A DNA stretch of 64,000 bases from Theristus sp. LFF4_11 (taxonomy: Eukaryota > Nematoda > Chromadorea > Monhysterida > Xyalidae): NCBI GenBank assembly GCA_030248135.1, contig JASANC010005482.1, forward strand, positions 62,001 to 126,000, read 5' to 3'. This document shows, one piece after another, positions 47,535 to 58,837 of the stretch; the stretch's first letter is position 1; the number at the start of each line of letters is the position of its first letter. The notes below the pieces were generated by a model. That model made no database searches and was not told the origin of the DNA. It was given only the letters and a program-made list of their open reading frames with translations. Made by a program: the position numbers and the translations under genes.

Positions 47535-49896
47535 GCTGCCCATACACACCCACCACCAGTACAACAGTGCGCCGGTCGTGTTCGAGCGCTCGTCCAACGG
47601 TCGCAGTGTGTACGCAGCCGAGCTGCCGCGCACACTGAATCCACTGCAGTACTGGCCGCAGACGCGACAGCACAACACGTTCGCGGCGTTGCCGGTGCGC
47701 TGTGCAACAACAACACAACCGGAACAACACCGCCAGCCGCAGCATGCAACACTGCAGCAGTACGCGCGCCCGTCCGTGATCGCGGGACACCGCCAAACGG
47801 TCAACGTGCCCGTGGCGGTCAGACGCACTGCGCAGGCCAATGAAGGCGTGGTGCAGCGCGAGTATGCTGACGCCGCTACAGACAGGCTCGCCGGCACGTT
47901 TGCCGCGTTGCCGCCGAGCGAGAGCACAGTGGTGCCGCCGGCCATGCGTGTTGCGCCACCGAAACGACGCGTCATCAGGCACACGATCATCCTGCAGGAC
48001 GACGACGCAGACGACGAGCACGCGGAGCACGCCAAGAAGACGGCCACCATCAGGAACAGCAACGACAAGAAACGCAAGGCGCCGTTGAAATTTCGAAAGA
48101 CCAGCACTGGCGGCGAGTCGGCGAAGAAATCGGCCGTGAAACGACAGAGGAAACAGAAAATCAGTGGTGACGAGCTGAAGAGAAGCGACAGCGGCAGCGT
48201 TGCTGCTGCATCGGTGCAAAGTACGCCCAAGCTGAGCGAACACACCGACACCGAACAACCGGCAAGTACTGTCGTGAGTTGAATGTTCGCGATCGCGATT
48301 TCTGTGTCTTTTCTTTTAATCCCGTTTTGTTCGTTTTCATTCGTTCAAATTTCTATCCACTGCAAATTGTTCAGGCAGTCGTCGAAGAACAAACCGTAGT
48401 GACGCAAGAAGCAACTGAAGCAACGTTGTTCGCGTCAACGTGCGAGCGAGCACCGGCAACAAACGAGCAAACGGCACAGCGACAAGCAGAACGCAGCACG
48501 GGCGAGTCGCCGACAGAGTCTCAAGCACCCGCTGAGCGAGCGGAGCCGCGGGCGCTCACCAACGACGAGCGTCAGACGGTGTGGACGTGCGTGTTCGCGT
48601 GTCTGCCGCGGCGTGACCTGCTCCAATGCGCGTTGGTCTCGTCGGAATGGAGCGACCTGGTCGACAAGATGACGCACGTCTGGCACACGATACGACTCGA
48701 GAGACGCACGACACTCACGTACGATCAGTGGCGCTCCGTCGGCAGAAAGCGACCGGTCGAGTTGGATTTGAGTGCGCTCGGCTTCATTTGTTCTATTTTA
48801 AAACTGCTCAGTTTGTACCAAGCGTTTCAGTGGTTGCAGACTTGCACAACCCAACCCACTCACTGTTGAATCAGGCAAATGAGGACTGTTGATCAGCTCA
48901 TAATTCTTATTTTGTATTGTCGAGTTTTGTTGTTACCAGCATACGCTGCAACACTGTTTTGTGGCTCAGGTAATCTCGTTTTGACCTTTCATCTCGTGTC
49001 CAGGCTGGACTGGCGTATCCGAGAAAGATCTGTCAGCGTTGCTGCGCGTTGACGACCGACTGAAGGTGTTGCGTCTGTGTGGCTGCCATTTTGGCTCGGC
49101 GCGAGCATTGGCCGAGCTGTGCAGCGACCTGGAGGTGCTCGATCTACGGTGGATGCACGGTTGCACGGTCAGACAACACAGCTGTTTCGTGTTTTTTTTT
49201 CCAGAAAAGTAACCATTGGTATTTGATGGTGAAGGTTGAAACGAACACACGCTTGTTTACTAATTGGCTTGAGTTTAGTGTTCAGTTGAATGCGCGCTGA
49301 TTGGTGATGATGGGAGAATCCTTGGGAGCTTGTGCGAAATTAAGAATTGTTTGAATTTGAATTAAGATCTGAATCGCCCAACGATCAGAATTCACTTTGA
49401 TGAAAACAGAGCCTTGTTTCTTTTAAAACTCTTCAGGACCGCTCATTCAAAGATCTGGTGATGAACGTGAAGCGAATCAAAAAAGTGCACGAGCTGCTGC
49501 TGTCCGGTGCCGATGTGAGCGATCAAACCGTTCGCCTTCTGTCCAATCAGTTTGTGGCGCTGAAGAAACTGGAACTTTGCGGATGCACTCAGGTTGGTGG
49601 TCGAGTGTTTTGCGTTTTTTGCTGGTATTATTTCGAAGGTTTCAATGTTTCTTCAGATCACCGAAACCGCAGTGAAGTTCCTGCCGGCACAAGGCAGCGT
49701 CCTGGCGAGTCAGTTGAGTCACCTTGGACTGTCGGGCTGCGCCGTGAACGAGACGATTTTCAACTCGATCCGTCGACTGCCTGCGCTGAGAACGCTCGAT
49801 CTGAGGGACTGTGAGAAACTGAAAGTCACAACTGCACGAGAGTCGATCATGCGACTGCGAGAAGACGGCCTGGATGTTTTGTTCAAATGGGAGTGA
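45160..49896 (+). CDS. F-box/LRR protein matching the C-terminal half of KDM2/FBXL19
   Basis: Predicted 945-residue protein, probably a substrate receptor of an SCF ubiquitin ligase or a chromatin-linked KDM2 derivative. Exons: 45160-45327, 46381-46725, 46826-46935, 47016-48273, 48375-48771, 49004-49167, 49437-49592, 49657-49896; all phases agree. Residues 1 to about 690 are low complexity (poly-Gln near 47500, acidic stretch DDDADDEHAEHAKK, basic KKRKAPLKFRK) and look disordered and nuclear. The F-box follows (RQTVWTCVFACLPRRDLLQC, about 690-735). LRRs follow: the exon 5/6 junction gives VELDLSWTGVSEKDLSALL, which matches the LDLSWTNIS block of KDM2, then LDLRWMHG, LLLSGADVSDQTVRLL, LELCGCTQITE and LRTLDLRDCEKL. 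No JmjC, CXXC or PHD domain is found in any exon. A hAT-like element lies in intron 1. Exons 1 and 3 are the least certain, and a further upstream start is possible. Confidence 0.8.
45740..46354. mobile_element. hAT-like element family A, diverged copy in intron 1 of the F-box gene
   Basis: Starts TAGGGTTGTTAAAC and ends TTTAACAACCGAA, in the opposite orientation to copies 1 and 2 (CCATATGGGAGTCATTCCGG here against its complement there). Flanks TCTGTACC (45732-45739) and ATTGTACC (46355-46362) agree at 6 of 8 positions, a decayed 8-bp duplication. It ends 26 bp before the exon 2 acceptor. Confidence 0.8.
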
Positions 49897-50739
49897 GTGG
49901 GCTTTGTTTTAAATTGGAAACGCACTTTTGATTTTTACATGGTTTTGGGGTGGTTGCTTTGCGTGTCTTCTTTTGTTGAATTGTGATCGAAAACCTGAAT
50001 ACCTTCTTGTGACCATATTTTTGAATTTCTCGAGTCTTTTTTACTCCGCTTGAGTCTAATCAAAATCTTGTGATCCTTGATGTTCGGTGGTTTGATGCTT
50101 ATTGGACCGGCTGTTGTTTTGTCTTGTTTGTTGGTCACGTGTTTAGTGCAGTACAAATTGTAAAACTTCTCTGAGTCCCGAACGTTAGCTGTTGTTTTGT
50201 TACTATTACTACTAGGCCTTTCGTACCATCTGCCAGTGTGCGTTGTTACTGGTTGACAAATGCGCTCTGATTTGACTTTTCCACGTTTTTATTCTTGCTT
50301 TCTACCCGTCCACAATTGGTGTGGTGGAAACATGTGCTCGTGGTAAGATAAAAATAAAAAGGTAAAAACAAGCTACAAACGCGATTGCACAGGGTCAAAG
50401 CAAAATCAATGATGGTGAGTGTAACACTCAAGGTTGTTCCAAATTATTTTACTTGAATGAGAACGGTCGAAAACGCAATCAGGTGCTCAAATACACCAAA
50501 GCCAAGCGTGCCGACCAGGGTTCACAAATGATTCCATCAAAGGCAGCTATACTGCATGTCCGAACAAATCTGTCACTTTTTGCACGGAAAAAATCGGATG
50601 AGATTTTGTATGAAAGAAGACGGAACGGGTTGGCATCACATATCAGGCGGTCAGATCCCGTACTGTCATTCAATTGCTGTGAGCTCGCTTGAACTGCACC
50701 CTGCGGTCGGTCACACTGTAACAATGACAACAACGCGCA
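49897..50739. other. Spacer between convergent genes
   Basis: 0.8 kb between the ends of the F-box/LRR gene (plus) and TMEM209 (minus). Probably 3' untranslated sequence of both. No other feature supported. Confidence 0.6.
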
Positions 50740-53700
50740 TCAAACACAATCGACGACGGACGTGAGATTCAGCGCAGAGGCGCCGATGCTGACGCCCCCG
50801 AGCAGTGCGTCCGCGTGCAGGCGGCAGTGTTGGATGAACAGCAACAGGGTGTGCCAGAAGTTGCGTCTGCCGACGCCCGTGTCGTAGAAGTCGTGGCCGC
50901 CATTGATGTACAGCTGCAAGTGCACTGGCGCCGGCGACGCGTCGTCGGTCGTCTGCAATTCATTGGCAGCACACATCTGATTGGCGCATTGAACAGTTGC
51001 ACGCGTTTGAATCGAGCGCACTTGTTTGGTGATGAAGAAGAGATGTTGTTACACTGGACGAAGTTGCAGAAGGCATCGGCCTCCGCCCTCCAGCACGCCA
51101 TGAGTTCGTTCGAGTAAGAAAACTCAAAAATTGATTGCTCGCCGAAAAACACGTGAGAAAATAAATGCCAAAGCTAAAAATATTCATAGTGTTCCACAAT
51201 TTAAAAAACTAATTGTATTTGAAATATTGAAAATGACACAGTACTTTTTGCCACGAGCACGTCAAAATGTAGTTGAAAAAACGCCGTGACAACAAGCACA
51301 GACCAGGTAAATGTAATAAGCGCTGTCCGTGAGTTGCGCCGGTTTCTCGGGCGCCCGCAGCGAGTACAACTTTGTGAACGGCTGTCCATCGGCAGCAATC
51401 GCGTTTGGCGCCAGCTGGCTGTCGAGGTAGACGCACAGCAGTCGCCAAACGAGCTCGGCGTCTGACGGGAGGTGTGCCGCCCATGGACGGATGCACGCCG
51501 TGCCTGCGAGTGTCACCGATACAGACAGACGTCACGTGCGAACGTGCAACACCGAACAGACACTTCAAACACCCATAAGCTGGTGGCGATCTTACACCGA
51601 TTAAGATGTGTCCGTTGCAGCAACGCAAAACAAATTCAGTGCACTGTTGCTAGAATTTCGAGAATTTCAACGCAAGAGCTAGCAGCCTCTCTCACCGGGC
51701 ACCGGCTCCGATCCGCCGCCATGGGAGCGATACTGTCGCATGCAGGCGTCGGTGGCCAGGTCGCGCAGCCTGCGCACGAGATACGCCTGGTGGGCGCTGC
51801 ACAGGTCGAGGTACGGCAGCAGCTGGTGCACCAGGGCGCAGGTGGCGCTGTTCGCGGTGTCCGCACCGTGCGCCGCTGTGTAGTGCTGCAATGCAGTGCG
51901 ACGTTGACGACACTACAGTGCAGTCCTGCTGATCGGCCGTGTTATTTTGCCAAAGAAATTCTGAGTTGAGATGAGAGTGGGAACATTTCCCTGGTGATGC
52001 AGTTATACCAACGTTAACTTGTCTTTTTGTCATGTGCTGCCGCTGACCAAATGAATCACGTACATAAAAACTGATCAGTTGTACGTGTTTTGAGATGCTG
52101 AAACGACAAAGCGTCAATGAACATTGTGCTGCTCACCCTGAGCGAGAGCACGGACGCTTCGCCGATGCGCAGGTCGTGGCGTGCCCTGGCAGCGAGCTGT
52201 TCGTTGACGATGTCGATGCGACGTACGATGCGCTTGAGAATGGTGCGCGACAGCCAGCTGCGCAGTGCCTGCTCGTACATGTCCATGCGGTCCGGCTCAA
52301 GCCCGTACCTGGGAATAGACCAACATTCCACTCATGCATGCCTTCGTCTCCACTCTCAATTATTTTCATAACTGACTATTCAAACTACACGTGTATTCTG
52401 TCCACGATGGCGCATCCACTAATGTCGCGCAAACAATCAGATTGATTGATTTCATTCGGCACATTGTAAGTGTCACGCAAATCCAGTTTCCAGACCAGCA
52501 AAGCTCGCCACTACAGTTAACAGAGAATCAGCCCACCTTTGTAACACGGCCGGCGTAACGTTGTGTCTTACGGGGGCGCGAACGTCCGGCAAAAACGCAG
52601 CCTTTGCCGGTGTTATCGTTTTTATATCAGCGGTGGAAAAGGTGGCCGGTTCGTTTACGGAATCTCTGAAAATCGAACGTTCTGAAAATCATGGATGAAG
52701 GATTGCTGAATGCTGACGATGAAACTATTTTGTAAAAAAACTGATCAGCATAATGACACAGCACAAACCTGAAAGCAACACGTTTCAACGCGGACAGCCG
52801 ACCGTTGCCGGCGTTCGGCGGTTTTGACGTGGTGGGCGTCTGGAAAACAACACGAGACAGTCAACAACCTCAGAATGTACTGGTGAAAATTGTACGACAT
52901 GAAAACGTAATAAAATCCAACCGATTGTTTCCGTTGATCTTGTTCGACAGCTGATTTGTCCGACTCAGTTCGATGCTTCACCTCAGCCATCACCGCGAAA
53001 TACGCCGTCTCCGGCGAGAACGACGACGCGAGCTTCGTCAGTAAACCACTGGACGCTTTTGCAGAGTTCTCTGGAAAACATGAAGCTAACAGCTCAAACC
53101 GAAAGTCGATCACAATTCACAACGCACTTAATCGCGCACCATCCACTCCGCAAATACGACTGAATGCAATACGCCATAAATGACAGAACAAGCAGAGCGC
53201 AGTTCCCGCGACCGACCGTCATTGCTGTCGGCCGGCGGTGCGGTTGCCGTCTTGTACGTTCGCGGCCGCTTCTGCTGCTCCAGCTGCAGCGCGAACGTCG
53301 ACCTCCGACCGAACGAAGCAGTGGACGCAACGCCCGTGGTGACGTCGCCGCCAAACGCTTCGGGCGTGCTCCGGTGCAGGTTGTACTGCTCCAGATAGTA
53401 GTGCAGCTGCTGCTCGGTGCTCATGTGCTGCGCACCGGAGAACGGCATCTCGTGCTCGGCCTTGTGCACCTGGTGCACGGCGTGCGCGAACGTGCGACAC
53501 GCTGCGGGAGAACTGCAAGTAAATGAAAATGCGGTGGCCACAGGCAACAAGGTGTGACAAAAAACTATGCCAGCATCGTCTGTGCAGCACTTTTGATTTC
53601 AAAACATTGAAACTCTGCACTTGTTCGCATAAGCAAAACGGATTCGCGACCGTTTTCAGTGCTCGGTCGCTAGTTGCGCTGTCACCCCAGACGCAACCGC

Positions 53701-54807
53701 TCTTTTGAGAAAAAACACGACGACAATCAATGCATCATTAGTCATTACGTCTGCATAATTCAGTGTTTCAAACGAACCCGGGGAAACTGAAATCCGACGA
53801 GAGATAGCTGCTCGCGTTGCTGGACGCAAACGACAGCTCACCACCGGCACTGTCTGCCTCGGACGAGCTCAGCGGCGCCCATTCTTCCGGCAAATACGTG
53901 GCGTCGAACGAACGCGAAAGCCTGATGCAGCAAAGCAGTTATCAATGCTGATGCCATTATCAATCAAAAACCAATTTTTGCCACCTTGTGGCCTGGACGG
54001 ATGGTGGAAGCGCGTTAGACTCTTGCCTGCGCGTTCGGCGGGTCAAGCTCAGAGCACAGGCACTTAAGGACCAAGAAACTAGTTTTACGGCATTCTCTAT
54101 GCGTTTTTCTCGGTTAGCAGTTAGCACTGGTTAAAAAAACAGCCCCTAATTACTGTTCGTTAACGACATAAACAACGTGGCAAGCAGCGCCGTTTGGAGA
54201 AGAAAACAAGAATTCCATGTGAGACCTCGGAGACGATTTTCGCTGACTGCGACCGCCATGGATCGTTGCGGCCGGCGGCGTCCGCACGCGGAAAAGCCAG
54301 TCGAGGTTCATCGGTTCCACGTTCGACTTGTCCTTGTCGAGCGGTTTGCCCGAGGGCGAAGTCTGTGCAGCACTCGCACCCTTCGGCTTCTTTGTGAGAA
54401 TCCATCGATCTGCAAGATCTCCGATTCTCCATGACAAACTGTCAAATTGGCAGATACTAGAAAAATGACTCGATGCAAAAAATTACGAACACAAAAAAGA
54501 CGCCTTCGATATGGCGAGCAGTTGTAACTGTTGATCAGAGAGCATCGGTTGTGTGTTGCGCCAAGCAGCAATCAGCATCGGAAGAGCACACACGAAACCG
54601 TTCACCAGACAAAGCAACGCAGCGAAACATTCCACCAAACGAAATGCCGTTTCAACAACGGCGCGATTTTCCAGAAAACTCGGAAACAAAGCCACTGATA
54701 AGCGCGTGATACGCCCAGCCGCGCTGCAGCCGAGAACCAAACAGTCGCACAGGATCGCTGCCAAAATCGCTGCACTGAACACGATCTGCTTCGCTCGGCG
54801 TTCGTAA
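50740..54807 (-). CDS. TMEM209: TMEM209 homologue (cytochrome b561 N-terminal family)
   Basis: Nuclear-envelope membrane protein family known to associate with nucleoporins in vertebrates. Exons: 54807-54493, 54438-54226, 53921-53778, 53512-53217, 53070-52982, 52839-52769, 52665-52537, 52308-52137, 51885-51696, 51503-51304, 50976-50740; every phase agrees, giving about 685 residues plus an unresolved first exon, since the first listed exon enters in phase 2 without a Met. Two hydrophobic helices lie near the N terminus (IVFSAAILAAILCDCLVLG and ECFAALLCLVNGFVCALPML), followed by a long Ser-rich linker. The conserved C-terminal domain matches the family block by block: LRIGEASVLSL, LLPYLDLCSAHQAYLVRRL, HLPSDAELVWRLLCVYLDSQ, LQLYINGGHDFYDTG and NFWHTLLLF. 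The linker is longer than in vertebrate members. The C terminus stops soon after LNLTSVV, slightly early relative to the vertebrate end. Confidence 0.9.
54008..54150 (+). repeat. Possible tRNA-derived SINE in TMEM209 intron
   Basis: Has an A-box-like GGATGGTGGAAGCGCG, GTTAGACTCTTGCC, and a B-box-like GCGGGTCAAGCTC in the spacing of a tRNA, but no full cloverleaf or CCA-side pairing. The end carries A-rich sequence and CAGCCCCTAATTA, shared with 9625-9705. Best read as a decayed tRNA-derived SINE. Confidence 0.35.
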
Positions 54808-55325
54808 CTGTGAAAACGATCACGTTTGAATTTCTTTCGGTGTTTCGGAGCCAAATAACAAGTTAGCAAATTAACAGAAGATTTTTAGTTTCTTTTGATC
54901 ATGCAAAATACCTCAGCACACATTACCTATACAGCATCTATCACGCGATCACCAACAACCTATCAGCTAGCTGAATCTCGCATGTGATGTTGAAATAAAC
55001 TGTACAATCAATCTACTCACTTCGACGTGTTTGCTTTCCAAGTCAAAAGCGCATGGCGTTTCATCTTTTCCTGGGGCGGCAACATTTTGGTTGTAGAATC
55101 GCGTTTGCTAATGTACCAATTTTTGTTTTAGTTCTGGCGTTTTCTTTCCTACGTCAATTAGAAAGGAAGTTGTTGTCTTGCTTGACTCGTTTGTATCTTG
55201 GGGACTCGGACGGAGTCGGGACGAGAGTCGGCGCTGCACATGGCAACGATATAACAATCATACACTGTTCTATTTTAGAGTAGCAACACTATCCTATTTT
55301 AGAGTAGCAACACTGTCCTATTTTA
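54808..55325. other. Upstream region of TMEM209 with a 24-bp tandem repeat
   Basis: Should hold the missing first exon or promoter of TMEM209. At about 55268-55325 there are two full units and part of a third of a repeat reading CTATTTTAGAGTAGCAACAC. The third unit is split by the element that begins at 55326. Confidence 0.6.
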
Positions 55326-55509
55326 CAGTCTATCTGGCTGATATATGCAACTCGCTGATTGGTCGGCTCCTCAAGCTCCGCACCCTTGAACGGGATTCAG
55401 AAAAAAATCATGTTTTTCATTGTTGAACGGTTTGGTTTTATTTATTTCATGCCGAAAAAATTCTAAATAAAAAACCAACCAAATTCCAAAAATTTGCATT
55501 GGTCACAAC

Positions 55510-55980
55510 CATAGTTGTTCTGGGGGGGGCCTGGGGGGGGCGGCCCCCCCAAAAAATTTTCGAATCTATCTCTATCAGACCGGTTTTTTCGGCTCAGCTA
55601 TTATCTATCTAAAAAAAATTTTCAGCCAGCTATCTATCTGAAAATTTTTGTCTCCGAAGACATGAAATGAGTCAATTTTTGACCAAAATTGACCATTTTT
55701 GCTCGTAATTCTTGAAAATTTCGCTAATTTTGGGTAAAATACGCGTTTATACTTGATTTTTGGTGTATTTTTAGCATTATTTTGCTGTTTTTATAGCTTT
55801 TTAGCGTTTTAGCTATCTATCTATCAAATTTCAAAATTTTGACCGCCCCCCCCCCCCCAAAATCACATGGCCCCCCCCCCGCGGCCCCCCCAAAATTTTC
55901 CAGCTATCTATCTATCCAGAAAATTTGCTCCAGCTATCTATATCGCCCCCCCCCAACCCCTCGGCTCTGGAACAACTATG
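55510..55980. mobile_element. hAT-like element family C, short copy nested in family D
   Basis: 471-bp element with ends CATAGTTGTTCTGG and CTCTGGAACAACTATG, flanked by GTCACAAC at 55502-55509 and 55981-55988, a perfect 8-bp duplication. The interior is made of G/C runs and repeats of AGCTATCTATCTATC. Non-coding. Confidence 0.88.
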
Positions 55981-57457
55981 GTCACAACGTCAAAAAATGT
56001 CTTTTTTTGGTTGATTGACTGCGACGACGTCTTCTATGGTTTTCGTTTTAGTCTTTAGGCATGAAAAGAGCGTGCCGCCGCTGGCCGCTGCTGTGTTTCC
56101 GAAGCACAGAGCAGAAGAACGCAGCAGGTGACAGTATTTGTTGACAATGTGAACAATCTTTGAACAATGAATGGACATGGCGCAGCCAAAGAATCAATTC
56201 GTAAAAGCGGGATCAAAAGGTTGGCCTACATAGGGAAAGAAATATTTTGTACTAAACAGCAAAAAGAAAACCAGAGCGTGAATTATAAGCAATCACGCTT
56301 TAGAAACAGAAGTAGACGTTTTAAAAAGGTGTGGCAGCCAAATTCATGTTTTTCTTTCGTCTACTTTTTCAATCAAAGAGAGAAAATGCAATTCCTTGTT
56401 GCAACTTCGTAAATAAAGGAACGTAGTGAAGAAACTGAAGCGGCGCCATTCGTGTGCTTTCGGCCGTTGTTCGCGATCCCAATTGCGAAAGGCCGCTCTG
56501 ATTGGTTGACCCAGAAAAACAAACAAGTCATGGTGATTGCATTGCTTTGCACGTTGCACAAGACCATGATGACCATAAACAGAAGTTTTAATGGTTGGTT
56601 GGTTGCTTGCGCCCTGATTGGTTGGCACAGAAAAACAAATGAAAAACGAATCGGGCCCTGATTGGTGGTTGCAGTTGCACCAGAGGCTACAGCGACGAAA
56701 AAATTCTGGATGCACATTCGATCGGTTGTTCAAAACTTTGTGCACTATCATTTAAAAATTTGTGGCAGCCAAACTCACTCATGGTACAATCCAAACAGAC
56801 AGCAATCGCAAACGGAAATCTCGTCTCTGAAGACGGAGGATCTCTGAACTGAACAAACGGAACGGCACAAGAGACAAGAAAATATCACTGAAAAGTGATT
56901 TTAGCCGTTTATCATAAATCATTCAATCAAGTTTATTTGTATGACTCACGTCAAACAGGACAACACATTGTCAATTTTTTGCTTGCACTATTGCAGAGGG
57001 AACAAACAGACAGACAGACAGACAGACACAGAGCTCACAACTTTTTGAACAATAAAAAATTGGTGAAGTGAAGGAGAGACTGATAATGCAACACTGAATG
57101 GAATCAGTTCATTGTTCTGGTTTGTTTTCTGGTCCATTTTCCGCATCGACAAGGTTTACAAATGGGTTCCCGATACTTTCCCACAGATGAGTAGATGCTA
57201 TGCGTGTGCAGCCGCTGCACCCGTACCAGTGGAATGGATTTTTGATGAAGACGCATGTGCATTTCTTTCATAATGTAGCACTCCGGGATCAAAACCGTGG
57301 AAATCGTTGTAAGCAAGTTTTGTTATTTTTTGTTTGTTTTAAATTTGTTTTGAACACCCAGACGCAGCAGCGGCCAACGGCACGTTTTAAAGCAAAAATG
57401 ATCGACGACGTCGTCGCCGTCAATCAACCAAAAAAACTTCAGTTTTCTAATTTTTTA

Positions 57458-57725
57458 CAGTATGGCCGAATAAAAAAGGCAGCCCGTCAAGGCGGGATCA
57501 GTCGCAGACTAGGAGTTGTCTTTTTCAAAAATGCCAACATAACTCCTAATCATGTGTTCAAGGGAGCAAGAATGAACATAATAGCACGCGAAGCATCCAT
57601 TAGTCTGAAAAAAACACGTCAAATTTGGCACACATGTTGGTGTCTGAACGTCTATTTTCTTTCATTCAAATTTCGCGCGCTCCTTGCACCCTGAAAAAAG
57701 CTGCCATGTTTACTCGGTCATTCCG
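57458..57725. mobile_element. Mariner-like MITE nested in family D
   Basis: 268-bp insert beginning CAGTATGGCCGAATAAAAAA and ending GTTTACTCGGTCATTCCG, an imperfect inverted repeat, flanked by TA at 57456-57457 and 57726-57727. Family D copy 1 shows the related uninserted sequence around AATTTTTTACC on its complementary strand. Confidence 0.75.
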
Positions 57726-57846
57726 TACCAATGCAAACATTTGGAATTTGGTAGTTTTTGATTTAGATTTTTTTCGGCATGAAAAATAAAATAAAAACAA
57801 ACCGCTGAACAATTAAAAACATGATATTTTCTGAATCCCGTTCCCA

Positions 57847-58140
57847 GTGGTCAGTTCTATAAAAGTGAATAGTGTTTGAAAAGTGAACATTTTTACTCCA
57901 GGGTGTTCCAAAAGTTAGTCTTTGAGAAATTCTAGAAAAATAATCGAGACATGAGCTTCAAAGACAAACAGTTTTGCGTGGAAATTAGAAATATCAATCC
58001 AATCAATGGGAAACTTCGGTCAAAGATAAACTTGTGGTTCAAGTATTCAACCGGAATTTGTCAAGGTCTAAATTTTCGGACACCCTGGAGTAGAACTATT
58101 CACTTTTCAAGCACTATTCACTTTTTATAGAACTGACCAC
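57847..58140. mobile_element. 294-bp palindromic MITE nested in family D
   Basis: Starts GTGGTCAGTTCTATAAAAGT and ends ACTTTTTATAGAACTGACCAC. The arms continue as TGAATAGTG and CACTATTCA. It splits CGTTCCCAGGGGTGCGGAG, which is intact in family D copy 1. The target duplication is 1-2 bp (A or CA) and ambiguous. Confidence 0.75.
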
Positions 58141-58239
58141 AGGGGTGCGGAGCGTGAGGAGCCGACCAATCAGCGAGTTGCATGTACCGTATTAGGCAGA
58201 TAGACTGTAGAGTAGCAACATATAAACAGCTCATTTAAA

Positions 58240-58500
58240 GCTATTTCAGCCGCGAAACTTTGTAAACCTACGTTATTTTGCACGGAAATTTTAAATTTTG
58301 ACTTTGTGGGTTACGGTAACGCCCGGTTTAGTCCCAACACGATCTTAGTTCCGTCAACAATCCACAAACAGCTTGGTAACCGCAACCAAACCGTTGAAAC
58401 ATGCTAGATTAAGGTTATTTTGCACGCAGATTTTGAATTTCAGCTTTCTGGATTACGGTAATGCCTGGTTTGGTCTCAACACAATTTTAGTTTTAAGCAC
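58240..58500. repeat. Two ~155-bp diverged tandem units
   Basis: Both contain TTATTTTGCACG, then GGTTACGGTAACGCCCGG or GATTACGGTAATGCCTGG, then AACACGATCTTAGTT or AACACAATTTTAGTT. They resemble the internal repeats of the palindromic element at 18750-20711. Confidence 0.6.
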
Positions 58501-58586
58501 AGCGTACACACACGACAACACACAACAACACACACACACGCGCGCAAATGCTAATTGTTTGGGATTGGGTTAGACCAAGAGACTTT

Positions 58587-58701
58587 CAATTGTAGTGACC
58601 AATCTCGCTAATATATGCAACTACCTGATTGGTTGGTCAATGCAATTCTCAGCGCTGATTGGTTACTCATGAGGTGTTACGTGGGTGCGTCACTACAATT
58701 G
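58587..58701. mobile_element. 115-bp MITE with CAATTGTAGTGAC ends
   Basis: Perfect inverted ends CAATTGTAGTGAC and GTCACTACAATTG. The inside has GATTGGTTGG-type sequence like families D and E. Confidence 0.65.
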
Positions 58702-58837
58702 TTACGGCGGAGCGACGAGCTCTCAGATCCCATAAAACAACGTGTCGGCGGAACGTGACTTCCACAACACTCCCATCGCGATCGTGCCATTCGCCGTCTG
58801 AAATTGCGCGCTGCTCTTTAAAACAATTGAGGGTCGG

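Larger units (their letters stand above)
55326..58207. mobile_element. TA-flanked element family D, copy 2, carrying three nested insertions
   Basis: Begins CAGTCTATCTGGCTGATATA and ends TACCGTATTAGGCAGATAGACTG, each flanked by TA (55324-55325, 58208-58209). The 24-bp repeat at its left continues at its right (GAGTAGCAACA), which shows the TA duplication directly. Its arms match copy 1 at 23765-24512 (GCTGATTGGTCGGCTCCTCA, TCATGCCGAAAAAATTCTAA). It contains about 1.1 kb (56219-57290) absent from copy 1, possibly part of a longer parent element, though I find no transposase motif there. Three insertions lie inside: 55510-55980, 57458-57725 and 57847-58140. Confidence 0.82.

Noticed and set aside
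54008..54080. A functional tRNA gene
   Set aside because: A- and B-box-like words are present, but the acceptor and T stems do not pair well, so a SINE relic is the better reading.
57200..57694. 164-codon open frame resembling a gene
   Set aside because: It runs across the boundary of a nested MITE into family D sequence, so it is a chance fusion.
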